Below are positions 25,955 through 34,174 of a stretch of 64,000 nucleotides of DNA, one piece after another. Source of the DNA: an uncultured Caulobacterales bacterium (lineage in GTDB: Bacteria > Pseudomonadota > Alphaproteobacteria > Caulobacterales > Caulobacteraceae); contig CAILTK010000033.1 in NCBI GenBank assembly GCA_903837135.1, forward strand, positions 1-64,000, written 5' to 3'. A model generated the notes under the pieces. The model was not told the DNA's origin. It made no database searches and saw nothing but the letters and a program-made list of their open reading frames with translations. The position numbers were made by a program, and so were the translations under genes. Position 1 is the stretch's first letter, and the number at the start of each line of letters is the position of its first letter.

Positions 25955-28045
25955 ATGAAGCGCGCGTACGGGTGGATGGCGGCGGCTTCGGCGGCCGCGA
26001 TGATCGGCGGCCTCGGCTATGTGACCTTCGAGGGCCAGACCGGTGCGGCGCGCGCGGACGGCGCCCCCGTCGCGGTGACGCCCGCGATGGCCGACAACTT
26101 CCGCCTCACCGACCAGGATCTGCAGTCGCACGAACTCTATCGGATGCGCGACGCCAAGGCGGTGGTGCTGATCACCCAGATGGACGGCTGCCCGGTCAGC
26201 CGCAACATCGCCGGCGCGGTCAAGAAGCTGCAGGCGGCCTACGCCGGCAAGGGCGTCGAGTTCATGATGCTGAACTCCAACCCGACGGACTCCCGTGAGG
26301 ACATCCTCAAGGAGGCCAAGGAGTACGGCTACGACATGCCGGTGCTGATGGACCGCAATCAGCTGGTCGGCGAGCAGCTCGGCGTCACCCGCACGGCCGA
26401 GGTGATCATCCTCGACCCCAAGACCTGGAAGGTGATCTACCGCGGGCCGGTGGACGACCGCGTCACCTATGAGCGTCAGAAGGCGGCGGCCGAGCACACC
26501 TGGGCCTCGGATGCGCTGGACGCCATGCTGGCCGGCAAGACCGTCGCCGTCGCCAGCGAGCCCGCCGTCGGCTGCCTGATCGACTTCCCGCACCGCAAGG
26601 ATGCGCAGGTCGCCAAGCTGACCTACACCCACGACATCGCCCCGATCGTCGCGGAGAAGTGCGTCGGCTGCCACGAGCCCGGCGGCATCGGCCCGATGCC
26701 GCTGACCAGCTATGAGAAGGTCAAGGCCTTCTCGCCGATGATCCGCGAAGTGATCCGCACCCAGCGCATGCCCCCGTGGCGCGCCGACCCGACGGTCGGT
26801 CACTTCAAGGACGACAAGAGCCTGTCGACGGCCCAGATCCAGACCCTGGTGCACTGGGTCGAGGCCGGCGCCCCGCGCGGGACCGGCCCGGACACCCTGG
26901 CCGCCGTCGACCATCACGCCACCGACTGGCCGCTCGGCAAGCCGGACCTGATCATCGACGTCCCGGCCTACACCATCCCGGCCTCAGGCATCGTCGACTA
27001 TCAGCGGCCGTGGGTGCTGAATCCCGAGAAGACCGACAAGTGGATCCGCGCCTCGACCATCAAGGTCGACCAGCGCCAGTCGGTCCACCACATCCTGACC
27101 GGCTATATGACCGACGTGCCCAAGCCCGGCGAACCCGCCTTCGAAACCAAGTGGGGCGCCTCGGTCGGCGGCTATGCGGTGGGCGCGGAGTCGGAAGTGG
27201 ATCCCAAGGACGTCGGCACCCTGATGCCGGCGGGCGGCGCGATCGGCTTCCAGAACCACTACACCCCGTTCGGCAAGCAGGTGACCGAACATTCGCAGAT
27301 CGGCCTCTACTACTACAAGGCGCAACCGAAGCTGATGATGCGCAATTCGGTGATCGCCGATCCCAACATCATGATCCCGGCGGGTGTCGAATCGCACCCC
27401 GAGCACGCCTATCTGAAGTTCCCGCACGACGCGCTGCTGTACGGCGCCTTCCCGCACGCCCACTATCGCGGAGCCTCGTCCAAGCTCGTCCTTCGCACGC
27501 CGGACGGCAAGGACACCCTGTTGTTGGCGCTGCCGCACTACGACTTCAACTGGCAGCGCGAGTACACCTTCGCCGAACCGATCAAGATCCCGGCCGGCTC
27601 GATGCTGATCGCCTTCTACACCTACGACAATTCCCCGCGGAACCCGGCCAACCCGGACCCGAAGCGGACCGTGCCGTGGGGCGACCAGTCCTTCGACGAG
27701 ATGCTCTATACCGCCCTGCGCTATCGCTGGGTGGACGAAACCGCCGCCCATCCACAGCAGGCCTATGAGGATCATCTGAAGGAGAACCGGCTGATGGGAA
27801 TCCTCGACCAGAAGATGGACGGCCGGATCACCAAGGACGAGCTCAAGGGCGAGATGGGCATGGGGATGAAGGCCAACTTCGACCGCATCGACACCAACCA
27901 CGACGGGGTGATCGACGAGAAGGAGCTGGCCGTGGTGGCCAAGTTCATGAAGAGCCGTCGCGGCCCCCAACCGGCCAACACCGCCAAGACCGCGCCGACC
28001 TCGCCCGCTCCGGCAGGCGCCGGGGCGGTCGGCGGATCTCGCTAA
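25955..28045 (+). CDS. Multidomain redoxin - cytochrome c - copper monooxygenase-like - EF-hand protein
   Basis: A 696-residue exported protein with a signal peptide or anchor at residues 1-35. Residues about 50-195 are a thioredoxin-fold redoxin with one cysteine (Cys79 in DGCPVSRN). Residues about 222-310 form a cytochrome c domain (CVGCH, Cys236/Cys239/His240; RMPPWRADP). Residues about 325-600 resemble the type II ascorbate-dependent copper monooxygenase fold, with candidate copper ligands in SVHHILTG (His378/His379), FQNHYTPFG (His435) and PHAHYRG (His501/His503). The C-terminus has a canonical EF-hand (DTNHDGVIDEKE) and a degenerate one before it. ATG 25955 has a GGAG site. The fold assignments are by motif; the reaction is unknown. 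Confidence 0.8.
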   Translation: MKRAYGWMAAASAAAMIGGLGYVTFEGQTGAARADGAPVAVTPAMADNFRLTDQDLQSHELYRMRDAKAVVLITQMDGCPVSRNIAGAVKKLQAAYAGKGVEFMMLNSNPTDSREDILKEAKEYGYDMPVLMDRNQLVGEQLGVTRTAEVIILDPKTWKVIYRGPVDDRVTYERQKAAAEHTWASDALDAMLAGKTVAVASEPAVGCLIDFPHRKDAQVAKLTYTHDIAPIVAEKCVGCHEPGGIGPMPLTSYEKVKAFSPMIREVIRTQRMPPWRADPTVGHFKDDKSLSTAQIQTLVHWVEAGAPRGTGPDTLAAVDHHATDWPLGKPDLIIDVPAYTIPASGIVDYQRPWVLNPEKTDKWIRASTIKVDQRQSVHHILTGYMTDVPKPGEPAFETKWGASVGGYAVGAESEVDPKDVGTLMPAGGAIGFQNHYTPFGKQVTEHSQIGLYYYKAQPKLMMRNSVIADPNIMIPAGVESHPEHAYLKFPHDALLYGAFPHAHYRGASSKLVLRTPDGKDTLLLALPHYDFNWQREYTFAEPIKIPAGSMLIAFYTYDNSPRNPANPDPKRTVPWGDQSFDEMLYTALRYRWVDETAAHPQQAYEDHLKENRLMGILDQKMDGRITKDELKGEMGMGMKANFDRIDTNHDGVIDEKELAVVAKFMKSRRGPQPANTAKTAPTSPAPAGAGAVGGSR

Positions 28046-28048
28046 GGT

Positions 28049-28693
28049 ATGACGCCGCGGCCGGCGGCGGTCGCGGCGCTCGCCGTCCTGGCCTGGCTCG
28101 GCCTTGGCCGGCTCGGCCTCGCCGGCGTGGCGCAGGACAACTCGGCTCAGGACGCCGTGAGACGGGTGGAGATCGGCCAACGCGCGCCCGCCTTCGCCCT
28201 CCGCGGCGCCGATGGCCGGATGCATCGCCTCGGCGACTACGCCGGCAAGGTCGTGGTGCTCGAATGGACCAGTCCCGTCTGCCCCTATACGCAGATGAAA
28301 TACACGTCGGGGGCCATGCAGGCCCTGCAGAAACAGGCGCGCGCCGATGGCGACGTCTGGCTCTCTGTCGATACCGCCGCGCCCGACCGCCCCGGCTATC
28401 TCGACCCGGCCGCCGCCAGGGCGCGGGTGAGAATCTTGCACGCGACCGTCTCGGCCTTCCTGTCCGACCCCAAGGGAACGGTCGGGCGTCGCTACGGCGC
28501 CAAGGTGACGCCGACCGTCTTCATCATCGGCCCGGACGGCGGACTGGCCTACCAGGGCGCCCTGGACGACGGTCCGGAGACCGACGACGCCAAGGGGCGG
28601 AACTACGTGCGCGACGCGCTGGAGGACCTCGCCGCCCACAGGCCGGTGCGCATCCCCGAAACCCGCACCTATGGCTGCGCGGTGGAGTACTGA
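28049..28693 (+). CDS. Exported AhpC/TSA-family redoxin (thioredoxin-like)
   Basis: A 214-residue protein with an N-terminal hydrophobic leader (residues 1-28) and a thioredoxin-like fold. The expected redox centre is WTSPVCPYTQMKY, which has one cysteine in the place of a CxxC; the cis-Pro loop is VTPTVFIIG. The C-terminus TYGCAVEY carries a second cysteine in a position shared with many redoxin-family proteins, possibly acting as the resolving cysteine. It begins three bases after the stop of the multidomain protein, so it is co-translated with it. Function as a partner in disulfide or peroxide chemistry of the same module is inferred. Confidence 0.83.
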   Translation: MTPRPAAVAALAVLAWLGLGRLGLAGVAQDNSAQDAVRRVEIGQRAPAFALRGADGRMHRLGDYAGKVVVLEWTSPVCPYTQMKYTSGAMQALQKQARADGDVWLSVDTAAPDRPGYLDPAAARARVRILHATVSAFLSDPKGTVGRRYGAKVTPTVFIIGPDGGLAYQGALDDGPETDDAKGRNYVRDALEDLAAHRPVRIPETRTYGCAVEY

Positions 28694-28736
28694 GGCGTTG
28701 CGCCTCGATCTCCATCGGTCGACGGACCGGCGAGAT
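28692..28736 (+). terminator. Hairpin pair at a convergent gene end
   Basis: GAGGCG/CGCCTC (28692-28697 with 28701-28706) forms a short stem at the end of the redoxin gene. It is followed by GATCTC/GAGATC with an inner GGTC/GACC. No T-run is visible, so termination is likely but not certain. Confidence 0.45.
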
Positions 28737-29311
28737 CACACCGTCGGCGTCCGCCCCTTCAGATCATAGTGCGCCTCGGCCCTGCGGCTGCGCATGAAGG
28801 CGTTCTGGATCAGGAACAGGCCGACGATCGAGACCGGCGGAAAGAGCAGGTTGAACCGGGCCCAGACGGTCGGATCGACGGTGAACACCAGGATCAGGTT
28901 CAGCGCTACGGTGAAGGCCATCAGCCCCGCCCAGACATAGCCGAACACGTCGAGCACGGGCCGGGCGGCGACACGCAGGGGCTCGGGCACATAGCGTTCC
29001 ATCCAGCCCTTCTTCAGCATGACCGCGGCCAGCACCAGGTCGATCGCGGTCGGCTTGAACATGATGAAGTGGGCGTCGCGGGTCAGAAGGGTCGCCGTGC
29101 CGAACACCACCACGAGGCCGAGCGCCGCCCACTGCAGCATGCCGACCGGCGACTTGCGCGCGAAACACCAGGCCAGTTGCGCCAGGCCGAAGGCGATGGC
29201 GACTCCGGTGGCGAGGTAGATGTTCCGGGTGACCAGGAAGATCACCAGGAACAGGATCATCGGCGCCAGGTCGGCGGCGAAGAAGCGCAGGGTATAGCCG
29301 AGACCGTTCAT
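28736..29311 (-). CDS. YciB/IspZ-family inner-membrane septation protein
   Basis: A 191-residue membrane protein with about five to six hydrophobic segments. FKPTAIDLVLAAVMLKKGWMERY matches the conserved loop of the intracellular septation protein A (YciB/IspZ) family (FKPT..). These proteins influence cell-envelope homeostasis and septation; the mechanism is not settled. It stands 43 bases after the carotenoid oxygenase gene in the same direction and may be co-transcribed with it. C-terminal residues are unusually basic. Confidence 0.82.
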   Translation of the reverse strand: MNGLGYTLRFFAADLAPMILFLVIFLVTRNIYLATGVAIAFGLAQLAWCFARKSPVGMLQWAALGLVVVFGTATLLTRDAHFIMFKPTAIDLVLAAVMLKKGWMERYVPEPLRVAARPVLDVFGYVWAGLMAFTVALNLILVFTVDPTVWARFNLLFPPVSIVGLFLIQNAFMRSRRAEAHYDLKGRTPTV

Positions 29312-29354
29312 GACGGAGTCCTCAAGGTCGGAGGGGAGCGGAGACTTGCGCGCC

Positions 29355-30725
29355 TCAGGCGGGGTCGGCGATCCAGTTGCCGTGAAAGCCGTAGGGCACG
29401 CGCACCGGCAGTTCGACCACCGCCACGGGCGGCCCCTCGAAGTCCTGGGCGTCGAGGATCACCACGTCGGAAGCCTGGCGGGCCTCGTCATAGACATAGG
29501 CCATGATCCATCCGTCGTCCTCGGCCGTGGCCCCGTCGCGGGCGACGAACACCGGCTCGAGCGTATGGCGGCCCGGGCCATGGTCGTGGATCTGGGTGGC
29601 CCCCCCCACCACGTCGTGCTTGAACACCGCGCCGAAGTCCTGGGTGTGGTCGCCGGCGCTGGCCGTGTAGCCGAAGCGGTAGGACTGGCCGGCGCGGGCG
29701 TCATTGAAGCGGGGGAACTCGAGGCCCCGGTCGAACAGCACCGTTTCCGACAGCGCACCGCTGACAAGATCGATGCGCCAGCGGACCAGGATCGGCCGTC
29801 CCTCGCTCGGGCCGCGCATCTCGCGGGCGAACATCTTGGGATGGCGCACCACGTCGACCACCACCGCGTCGCCGTCGTCATAGGCGTTCATCACGTGGAA
29901 GACGTAGCAGGACGGCGCCTCGATCCAGCGCAGGCCGCTAAGGTCGCCTGAGCGCGGCAGCAGGCCGATCCGCGGCGTCATCTGCTCGTCCCAGCTGAAC
30001 GGAAAGCCGCCGCTGGCGATCAGCGCCATGTCGAAATGCACCGGCAGGTCGAGAATGATGGCGAAGCGGGCGGTGAAGGCGGTGTCGTGGATCATCGGAC
30101 AGTGCGGCGCCGGGATATCGGCCACCGTGCGGGCCCGCCCGTCCCTGCCGACCACCACATAGCTGATCGCCTGCAGCCCCGGCTGATAGGTGACCGCGTG
30201 CAGCTCGCCGGTGACGCTGTCGAGCTTGGGGTGGGCGGTGAACCCATGCTGGAGCGTGCCTCCGAGGTCGGAGCGGGCGACGCTCTCGAGGCCATAGGTC
30301 AGCTCGACCGGCAGGCTGCCGGCCTCGACGATGGCGAAGGTGCGCCCGCCCATGTCGACGACATTGGTGTTGGCGTTGTCGCCGAACCCGTTGCGCGGTC
30401 CCGGCAGGCCCGGACGGCCGAGCACGGGCGCGACGCGGTCGTTCACTACGAACCGGTTGCGATACCACTCGGCCTTGCCGCCGCGCAGGCGCAGACCGTG
30501 CACCATGCCGGCGCCGGTGAACCAGTGGTAGGTCTTGGGATCGACCGGACCCGCCGGGTTCGGACCGATGCGCAGATAGCGGCCTGCGAGTTCGGCGGGG
30601 ATCTGGCCCTTCACCGGCAGGTCGAAGGCGGTGGTCTCCACCGCCACCGGCGCGAAGTTGCCTTGCAGATAGGGGTTGGACGCGTCCGCGGCGGCGGTCC
30701 TCTCGAGCACTTCGGTGGTGGACAC
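29355..30725 (-). CDS. Carotenoid oxygenase family protein (carotenoid/stilbene cleavage dioxygenase)
   Basis: A 456-residue non-heme iron enzyme of the RPE65/lignostilbene dioxygenase family, a seven-bladed beta-propeller. The four iron-binding histidines appear in GFTAHPKLD, PMIHDTAFT, CYVFHVMNAYDDG and YGFHGNW, in the usual order. Other family motifs are RIGPNPAGP and HWFTGAGMVHG. It cleaves a carbon-carbon double bond of a carotenoid, apocarotenoid or phenylpropanoid-like stilbene; no signal peptide is present, so it is cytoplasmic. It is divergent from a TetR gene, with operator-like palindromes between them. Confidence 0.92.
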   Translation of the reverse strand: MSTTEVLERTAAADASNPYLQGNFAPVAVETTAFDLPVKGQIPAELAGRYLRIGPNPAGPVDPKTYHWFTGAGMVHGLRLRGGKAEWYRNRFVVNDRVAPVLGRPGLPGPRNGFGDNANTNVVDMGGRTFAIVEAGSLPVELTYGLESVARSDLGGTLQHGFTAHPKLDSVTGELHAVTYQPGLQAISYVVVGRDGRARTVADIPAPHCPMIHDTAFTARFAIILDLPVHFDMALIASGGFPFSWDEQMTPRIGLLPRSGDLSGLRWIEAPSCYVFHVMNAYDDGDAVVVDVVRHPKMFAREMRGPSEGRPILVRWRIDLVSGALSETVLFDRGLEFPRFNDARAGQSYRFGYTASAGDHTQDFGAVFKHDVVGGATQIHDHGPGRHTLEPVFVARDGATAEDDGWIMAYVYDEARQASDVVILDAQDFEGPPVAVVELPVRVPYGFHGNWIADPA

Positions 30726-30742
30726 GGCGGCTCCTCCTCTTT

Positions 30743-30761
30743 ATGTGATACCTAATCACAT
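30743..30761. promoter_or_regulatory. Operator-like palindrome 1, carotenoid oxygenase/TetR intergenic
   Basis: ATGTGATACCTAATCACAT has 7-base perfect arms (ATGTGAT/ATCACAT). It lies just upstream of the carotenoid oxygenase start and is a likely TetR binding site. Confidence 0.6.
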
Positions 30762-30789
30762 CAGAGGCCGACGCTTCGGTCAAGCGAAA

Positions 30790-30808
30790 AGTTATAGGCA
30801 ATCACATT
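30790..30808. promoter_or_regulatory. Operator-like palindrome 2, overlapping the TetR start
   Basis: AGTTATAGGCAATCACATT shares the right arm AATCACAT with the site at 30743-30761 and has a weaker left arm. It overlaps the presumed start of the TetR gene, consistent with autoregulation. Confidence 0.5.
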
Positions 30809-31423
30809 CCTCGCAAGACCCCTCCCGTCAAGGCTCCCGACGCCTATCACCACGGCGATCTGCGCGCGGCCCTGATCGCCGCCGCCCGCGAGGCGCTGGA
30901 GACCGCCGCGCCCGACAGCATCAGCCTGAAATCGCTGGCCCTTCGCCTCGGCGTGTCGCAGCCCGCCCCCTACCGGCATTTCCAGAGTCGTGACGCCCTC
31001 CTGGCCGCCGTCGCCGCCGACGGCTTCGTGCGCTTCCGCGCGGCGCTGCTGCAGGCGCATGACACGGCGCCGCAAGGCGAGCAGTTCCTTCGCGCCTGCC
31101 TGGCCTATCTGGCGTTCGGCCGCGCCAACAAGGGCGTCTATCGGCTGATGTTCGCCTCAAGCCTGCTGCACTCCGCGGACGACGCGCCGCTCGGGCAGGC
31201 CTCGTCGGCCGCCTTCGACTTCCTGGTCGAGGGCGTGGCCCACGCCGCGCCGCCGGACCGGGTCTATCCGATCGCGGTGTGGATCTGGTCGACCCTGCAC
31301 GGCCTGGTCATGCTGGAGGCCGAGGGGCTGAGCGGCGGCCCGATCAGTGAAGGGGTCACCGCTGAAGGCGTGGTGCGCCAGATGCTGGCGACGTTGCAGT
31401 CCGCCGCTCAGGCGGCGAGGTAG
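30806..31423 (+). CDS. TetR-family regulator with WHG C-terminal domain; non-canonical start
   Basis: About 205 residues. The helix-turn-helix spans the first 60 residues (HHGDLRAALIAAAREALE ... ISLKSLALRLGVSQPAPYRHF). The C-terminal region has the W-x-x-x-H-G signature (IWSTLHGLVML). No ATG, GTG or TTG occurs in frame between the stop at 30746-30748 and codon 50. The GTG at 30953 would cut the helix-turn-helix. An ATT at 30806 gives the family-typical N-terminus PRKTPP and has AGG seven bases upstream, so ATT initiation or a mutated ATG is the best guess. It probably represses the divergent carotenoid oxygenase. Its last bases overlap the aminotransferase gene. Confidence 0.75.
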   Translation: MPRKTPPVKAPDAYHHGDLRAALIAAAREALETAAPDSISLKSLALRLGVSQPAPYRHFQSRDALLAAVAADGFVRFRAALLQAHDTAPQGEQFLRACLAYLAFGRANKGVYRLMFASSLLHSADDAPLGQASSAAFDFLVEGVAHAAPPDRVYPIAVWIWSTLHGLVMLEAEGLSGGPISEGVTAEGVVRQMLATLQSAAQAAR

Positions 31424-32568
31424 CGCCCGAGCCGCTCCAGGCCCTGGGCGTTCTTTTCCGGCCGGGCGGCGAAGCACCAGCGCAGCCATCCCCGGCCTTC
31501 GGGACCAACGGCCGAGCCCGGCGCGAGGCCGAGGCCGGCGCGCTCGATCAGGTCCTGGGCCAGCGCCATGGAATCGCCCCGCCCCTCGATCCGGAAGAAG
31601 GCGTACATGCCGCCGTCCGGCGTCGGCGCCTCGAATCCCGGCAGGGCGCGCAGCCCCGCCACCACCTGGTCGCGCGAGGCCATGAGCTCGTCGCGCAGGG
31701 CCCGGATATCCGGTTCGCCCTGTTCGAGCGCGGCCACCGCGCCGCTCTGGATGAAATCCGGCGCGCACGAGGTGTTGTATTCGAGGAGTACGCCCACCGG
31801 CTCGACCAGCGACGGCGGCAGGGTCAGCCAGCCCATGCGCCAGCCGGTCATGCGCCAGGCCTTGGAGAAGCTGTTGGTGGAGATCACCCGATCGCCGGCG
31901 TCGGCGAGTTCGAGGAAGGACGGCGCGCAGTCGCCGAGGTAGCTGAGACGCTCGTAGACGTCGTCGGCGATGATCCAGATCCCGTGGCGGCGGCAGTGCG
32001 CGAGGATGGGGGCGCGGTCCTCGGCCGGCAGGGTCCAGCCGGTGGGATTGTTGGGCGAGTTGAGGAACAGGGCGCGGGTCCCCGGCGTCAGCGCCCGCAT
32101 CAGCTGGTCGAGGTCGAGCGTCCAGCGCCCCTGCGCCGGCTCCAGCGCCACCGTCTCGACCGTGGCCGAGAGCACGCGCGGGATCTCCACCACATTGGGC
32201 CATACCGGCGCCACCGCGACGACCCGGTCGCCGGGCCCGATCACCGTCTGGGCGGCGATCATCAGGGCGCTGACGCCGGAGTTGGTCACCGCGATCCGCT
32301 CGGCGCCGATCGCCAGACCGTGCAGCCGGGTGAGATAGGCCGAGAGGGCGGCGCGCAGATCCGGCCGGCCGAGGTTGTGGGTATAGAAGGTCTTGCCCGC
32401 CAGCGCCGCTTCCGCCGCGGCTTCGCGGATGAACAGGGGCGTCGGCAGGTCGGACTCGCCGAACCAGAACGGCAGCACGTCGCTGCGCCCCATGCCGGCG
32501 TTGGCCAGGATGCGGATCTCCGAACGGCGCAGGGCGAGCACTTCGGGGCGGGCGGCGGGCGCGGTCAT
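31408..32568 (-). CDS. Class I/II PLP-dependent aminotransferase
   Basis: About 386 residues from ATG 32568 (TAPAARPEVLALRRSEIR); upstream extension exists in frame but runs into a repeat. The fold-type I signatures are SPNNPTG, ADDVYERL and the PLP lysine in STNSFSKAWRMTGWRMGW. The enzyme transfers an amino group between an amino acid and a keto acid; the substrate is not deduced. It is convergent with the TetR gene, overlapping it by 16 bases. The neighbouring amino-acid permease and second aminotransferase suggest amino-acid catabolism. Confidence 0.88.
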   Translation of the reverse strand: MTAPAARPEVLALRRSEIRILANAGMGRSDVLPFWFGESDLPTPLFIREAAAEAALAGKTFYTHNLGRPDLRAALSAYLTRLHGLAIGAERIAVTNSGVSALMIAAQTVIGPGDRVVAVAPVWPNVVEIPRVLSATVETVALEPAQGRWTLDLDQLMRALTPGTRALFLNSPNNPTGWTLPAEDRAPILAHCRRHGIWIIADDVYERLSYLGDCAPSFLELADAGDRVISTNSFSKAWRMTGWRMGWLTLPPSLVEPVGVLLEYNTSCAPDFIQSGAVAALEQGEPDIRALRDELMASRDQVVAGLRALPGFEAPTPDGGMYAFFRIEGRGDSMALAQDLIERAGLGLAPGSAVGPEGRGWLRWCFAARPEKNAQGLERLGRYLAA

Positions 32569-32641
32569 GGCGCTCGTTCTAAAGCGCTGCGGCGGTTTAA
32601 AAAGACCGAAACCGAGCGAAGTGGCGCGTCCGGAAAAATTT

Positions 32642-32752
32642 AACGCAGGGATCGCGGAGGCTGCGCGGAGCGCGGAGAGACAAGAACGCCCCGCGGCCGC
32701 CAAAGCGTGAACATCTCTGCGCGCTCCGCGCGGTCTCTGCGATCCCTGCGTT
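32642..32752. repeat. Inverted repeat with ~38-bp arms (MITE- or REP-like)
   Basis: Left arm 32642-32679 (starting AACGCAGGGATCGC) and right arm 32715-32752 (ending GCGATCCCTGCGTT) are reverse complements with about five mismatches, around a 35-base loop. It fills most of the gap between the aminotransferase and permease genes. It has no coding content. Confidence 0.75.
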
Positions 32753-32813
32753 GATCCTTGTTTTTGGCGCCCTCGCGCGTGATGGTTGCGCCGAGTTCCG
32801 ATCAGATCGACCG

Positions 32814-34174
32814 ATGCAGACGCCGAGCGAGCCGAACGAGATCACCCGCGAAGGCCTGAGGGTCGCCATCGGTCTGCCGAGCGCGGTCCTTCTGGTCATG
32901 GGCGGAATGGTCGGCGTGGGCATCTTCGTCAACCCGGCGGTGGTGGCCAAGAGCCTGCCCTCGCCCGGGCTGGCGCTACTGGCCTGGAGCGTCGGCGGGG
33001 TGATGGCGATCCTCGGCGCCTTCGTCTACGCCGAACTCGCGGCGCGGATCCCGGCCACCGGCGGCGAGTACGTCTATCTGCGCGAGACCTACGGCCCGCT
33101 GACCGGCTTCCTGTTCGGCTGGACCACGCTCCTGGTGGTGCAGGCCGGGGGCTGGCGGCGGTCTCCATCGTCTTCGCCCGCAACATCGACGTGCTGGCCG
33201 GCGGCGGCCTGTCCGAACCCCTCGTCGTGGTCGCGGTGCTGGCCGTCCTGGCGGCGATCAACTGCATCGGCGTCAAGGCCGGGGACGGGGCGCAGAGCGC
33301 GCTCGGCGCGCTGAAGTTCGGCGCCATCGCCGCCCTGGTCATCGCCGGCCTGTTCTTCGCGCCGCACACCCCGGCCCCGACCCCGGCCGCCGAACATCAG
33401 GCCCCGGCCGACGCCGCCAAGAGCTTCGGCGAGGCGCTGATCCCGGTGGTGTTCAGCTTTGGCGGCTGGCAGACCGCCAACTATGTGGCCGGCGAGATGA
33501 AGGACGGACGGCGCAACCTGGTGCGCGCACTTTTGGTGGGGGTGCTGGCCGTGGTCGTCCTCTACCTTCTGGTCAACATCGCCTGCCTCAACGTCCTCGG
33601 CGTCGTCGCCCTCGGCAAGACCCTGACCCCGACCTCCGACGTCCTGCACGTGGTCGCCGGCCCCATCGGCGGCACGCTGGCGGCCGCGGCGGTGGCCCTG
33701 TCGGCGATCGGCTATCTCAGCCAGTCCATGCTGACCGGACCGCGCGTCTACTTCGCCATGGCCCGCGACGGCCTGTTCTTCCGCCAGGCGGCGGCGATCG
33801 GCGAGGCCAGCCGGGCCCCGGTCGTGGCCATCGTGCTGCAGGCGATCTGGACCGGGATCCTCGCCCTGTCCGGCAGTTACGAGCGAATCCTGAGCTATGT
33901 GATCGCCATGAACTTCCTGTTCTTCGGCCTCAGCGCCTCGTGCCTCTTCGTCCTGCGCCGGCGCGAGCGAGCCTCCGGCTCGGCGATCGACGGCTTCAAG
34001 GCGCCGCTCTTCCCTTGGAGCATCGGCCTCTTCATCCTGATCTGTGTCGTGGTCGTGCTGGCCTCGTTCTGGACCCATCCGGTCGACAGCCTGGTCGGCT
34101 ACGCCCTCATGGCGCTCGGCGTGCCGCCCTATCTCTACTGGCGCCGGATCAACAAGGATCTCGTCCCCCAGTGA
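32814..34174 (+). pseudogene. APC-family amino-acid permease disrupted by a one-base frameshift
   Basis: From ATG 32814 the frame encodes a normal N-terminus (REGLRVAIGLPSAVLLVMGGMVGVGIFVNPAVVA) up to about 33150, where it shifts. The following frame continues seamlessly with LAAVSIVFARNIDV to the end of a 12-segment permease. The join is at a GGGGG run (33148-33152); one missing base would restore QAGGLAAV. The repaired protein is about 453 residues, normal for the amino acid-polyamine-organocation family. It would import an amino acid. The frameshift may be real decay or a homopolymer error. The downstream aminotransferase gene overlaps its stop. Confidence 0.82.

Noticed and set aside
30676..30993. 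Alternative plus-strand frame covering the carotenoid oxygenase/TetR gap
   Set aside because: Arg/Ser-rich translation without family signature; the TetR frame explains the conserved sequence.
32751..32813. Upstream ATG giving a longer permease N-terminus
   Set aside because: It lies within the inverted repeat and adds residues not expected in the family; ATG 32814 fits better.
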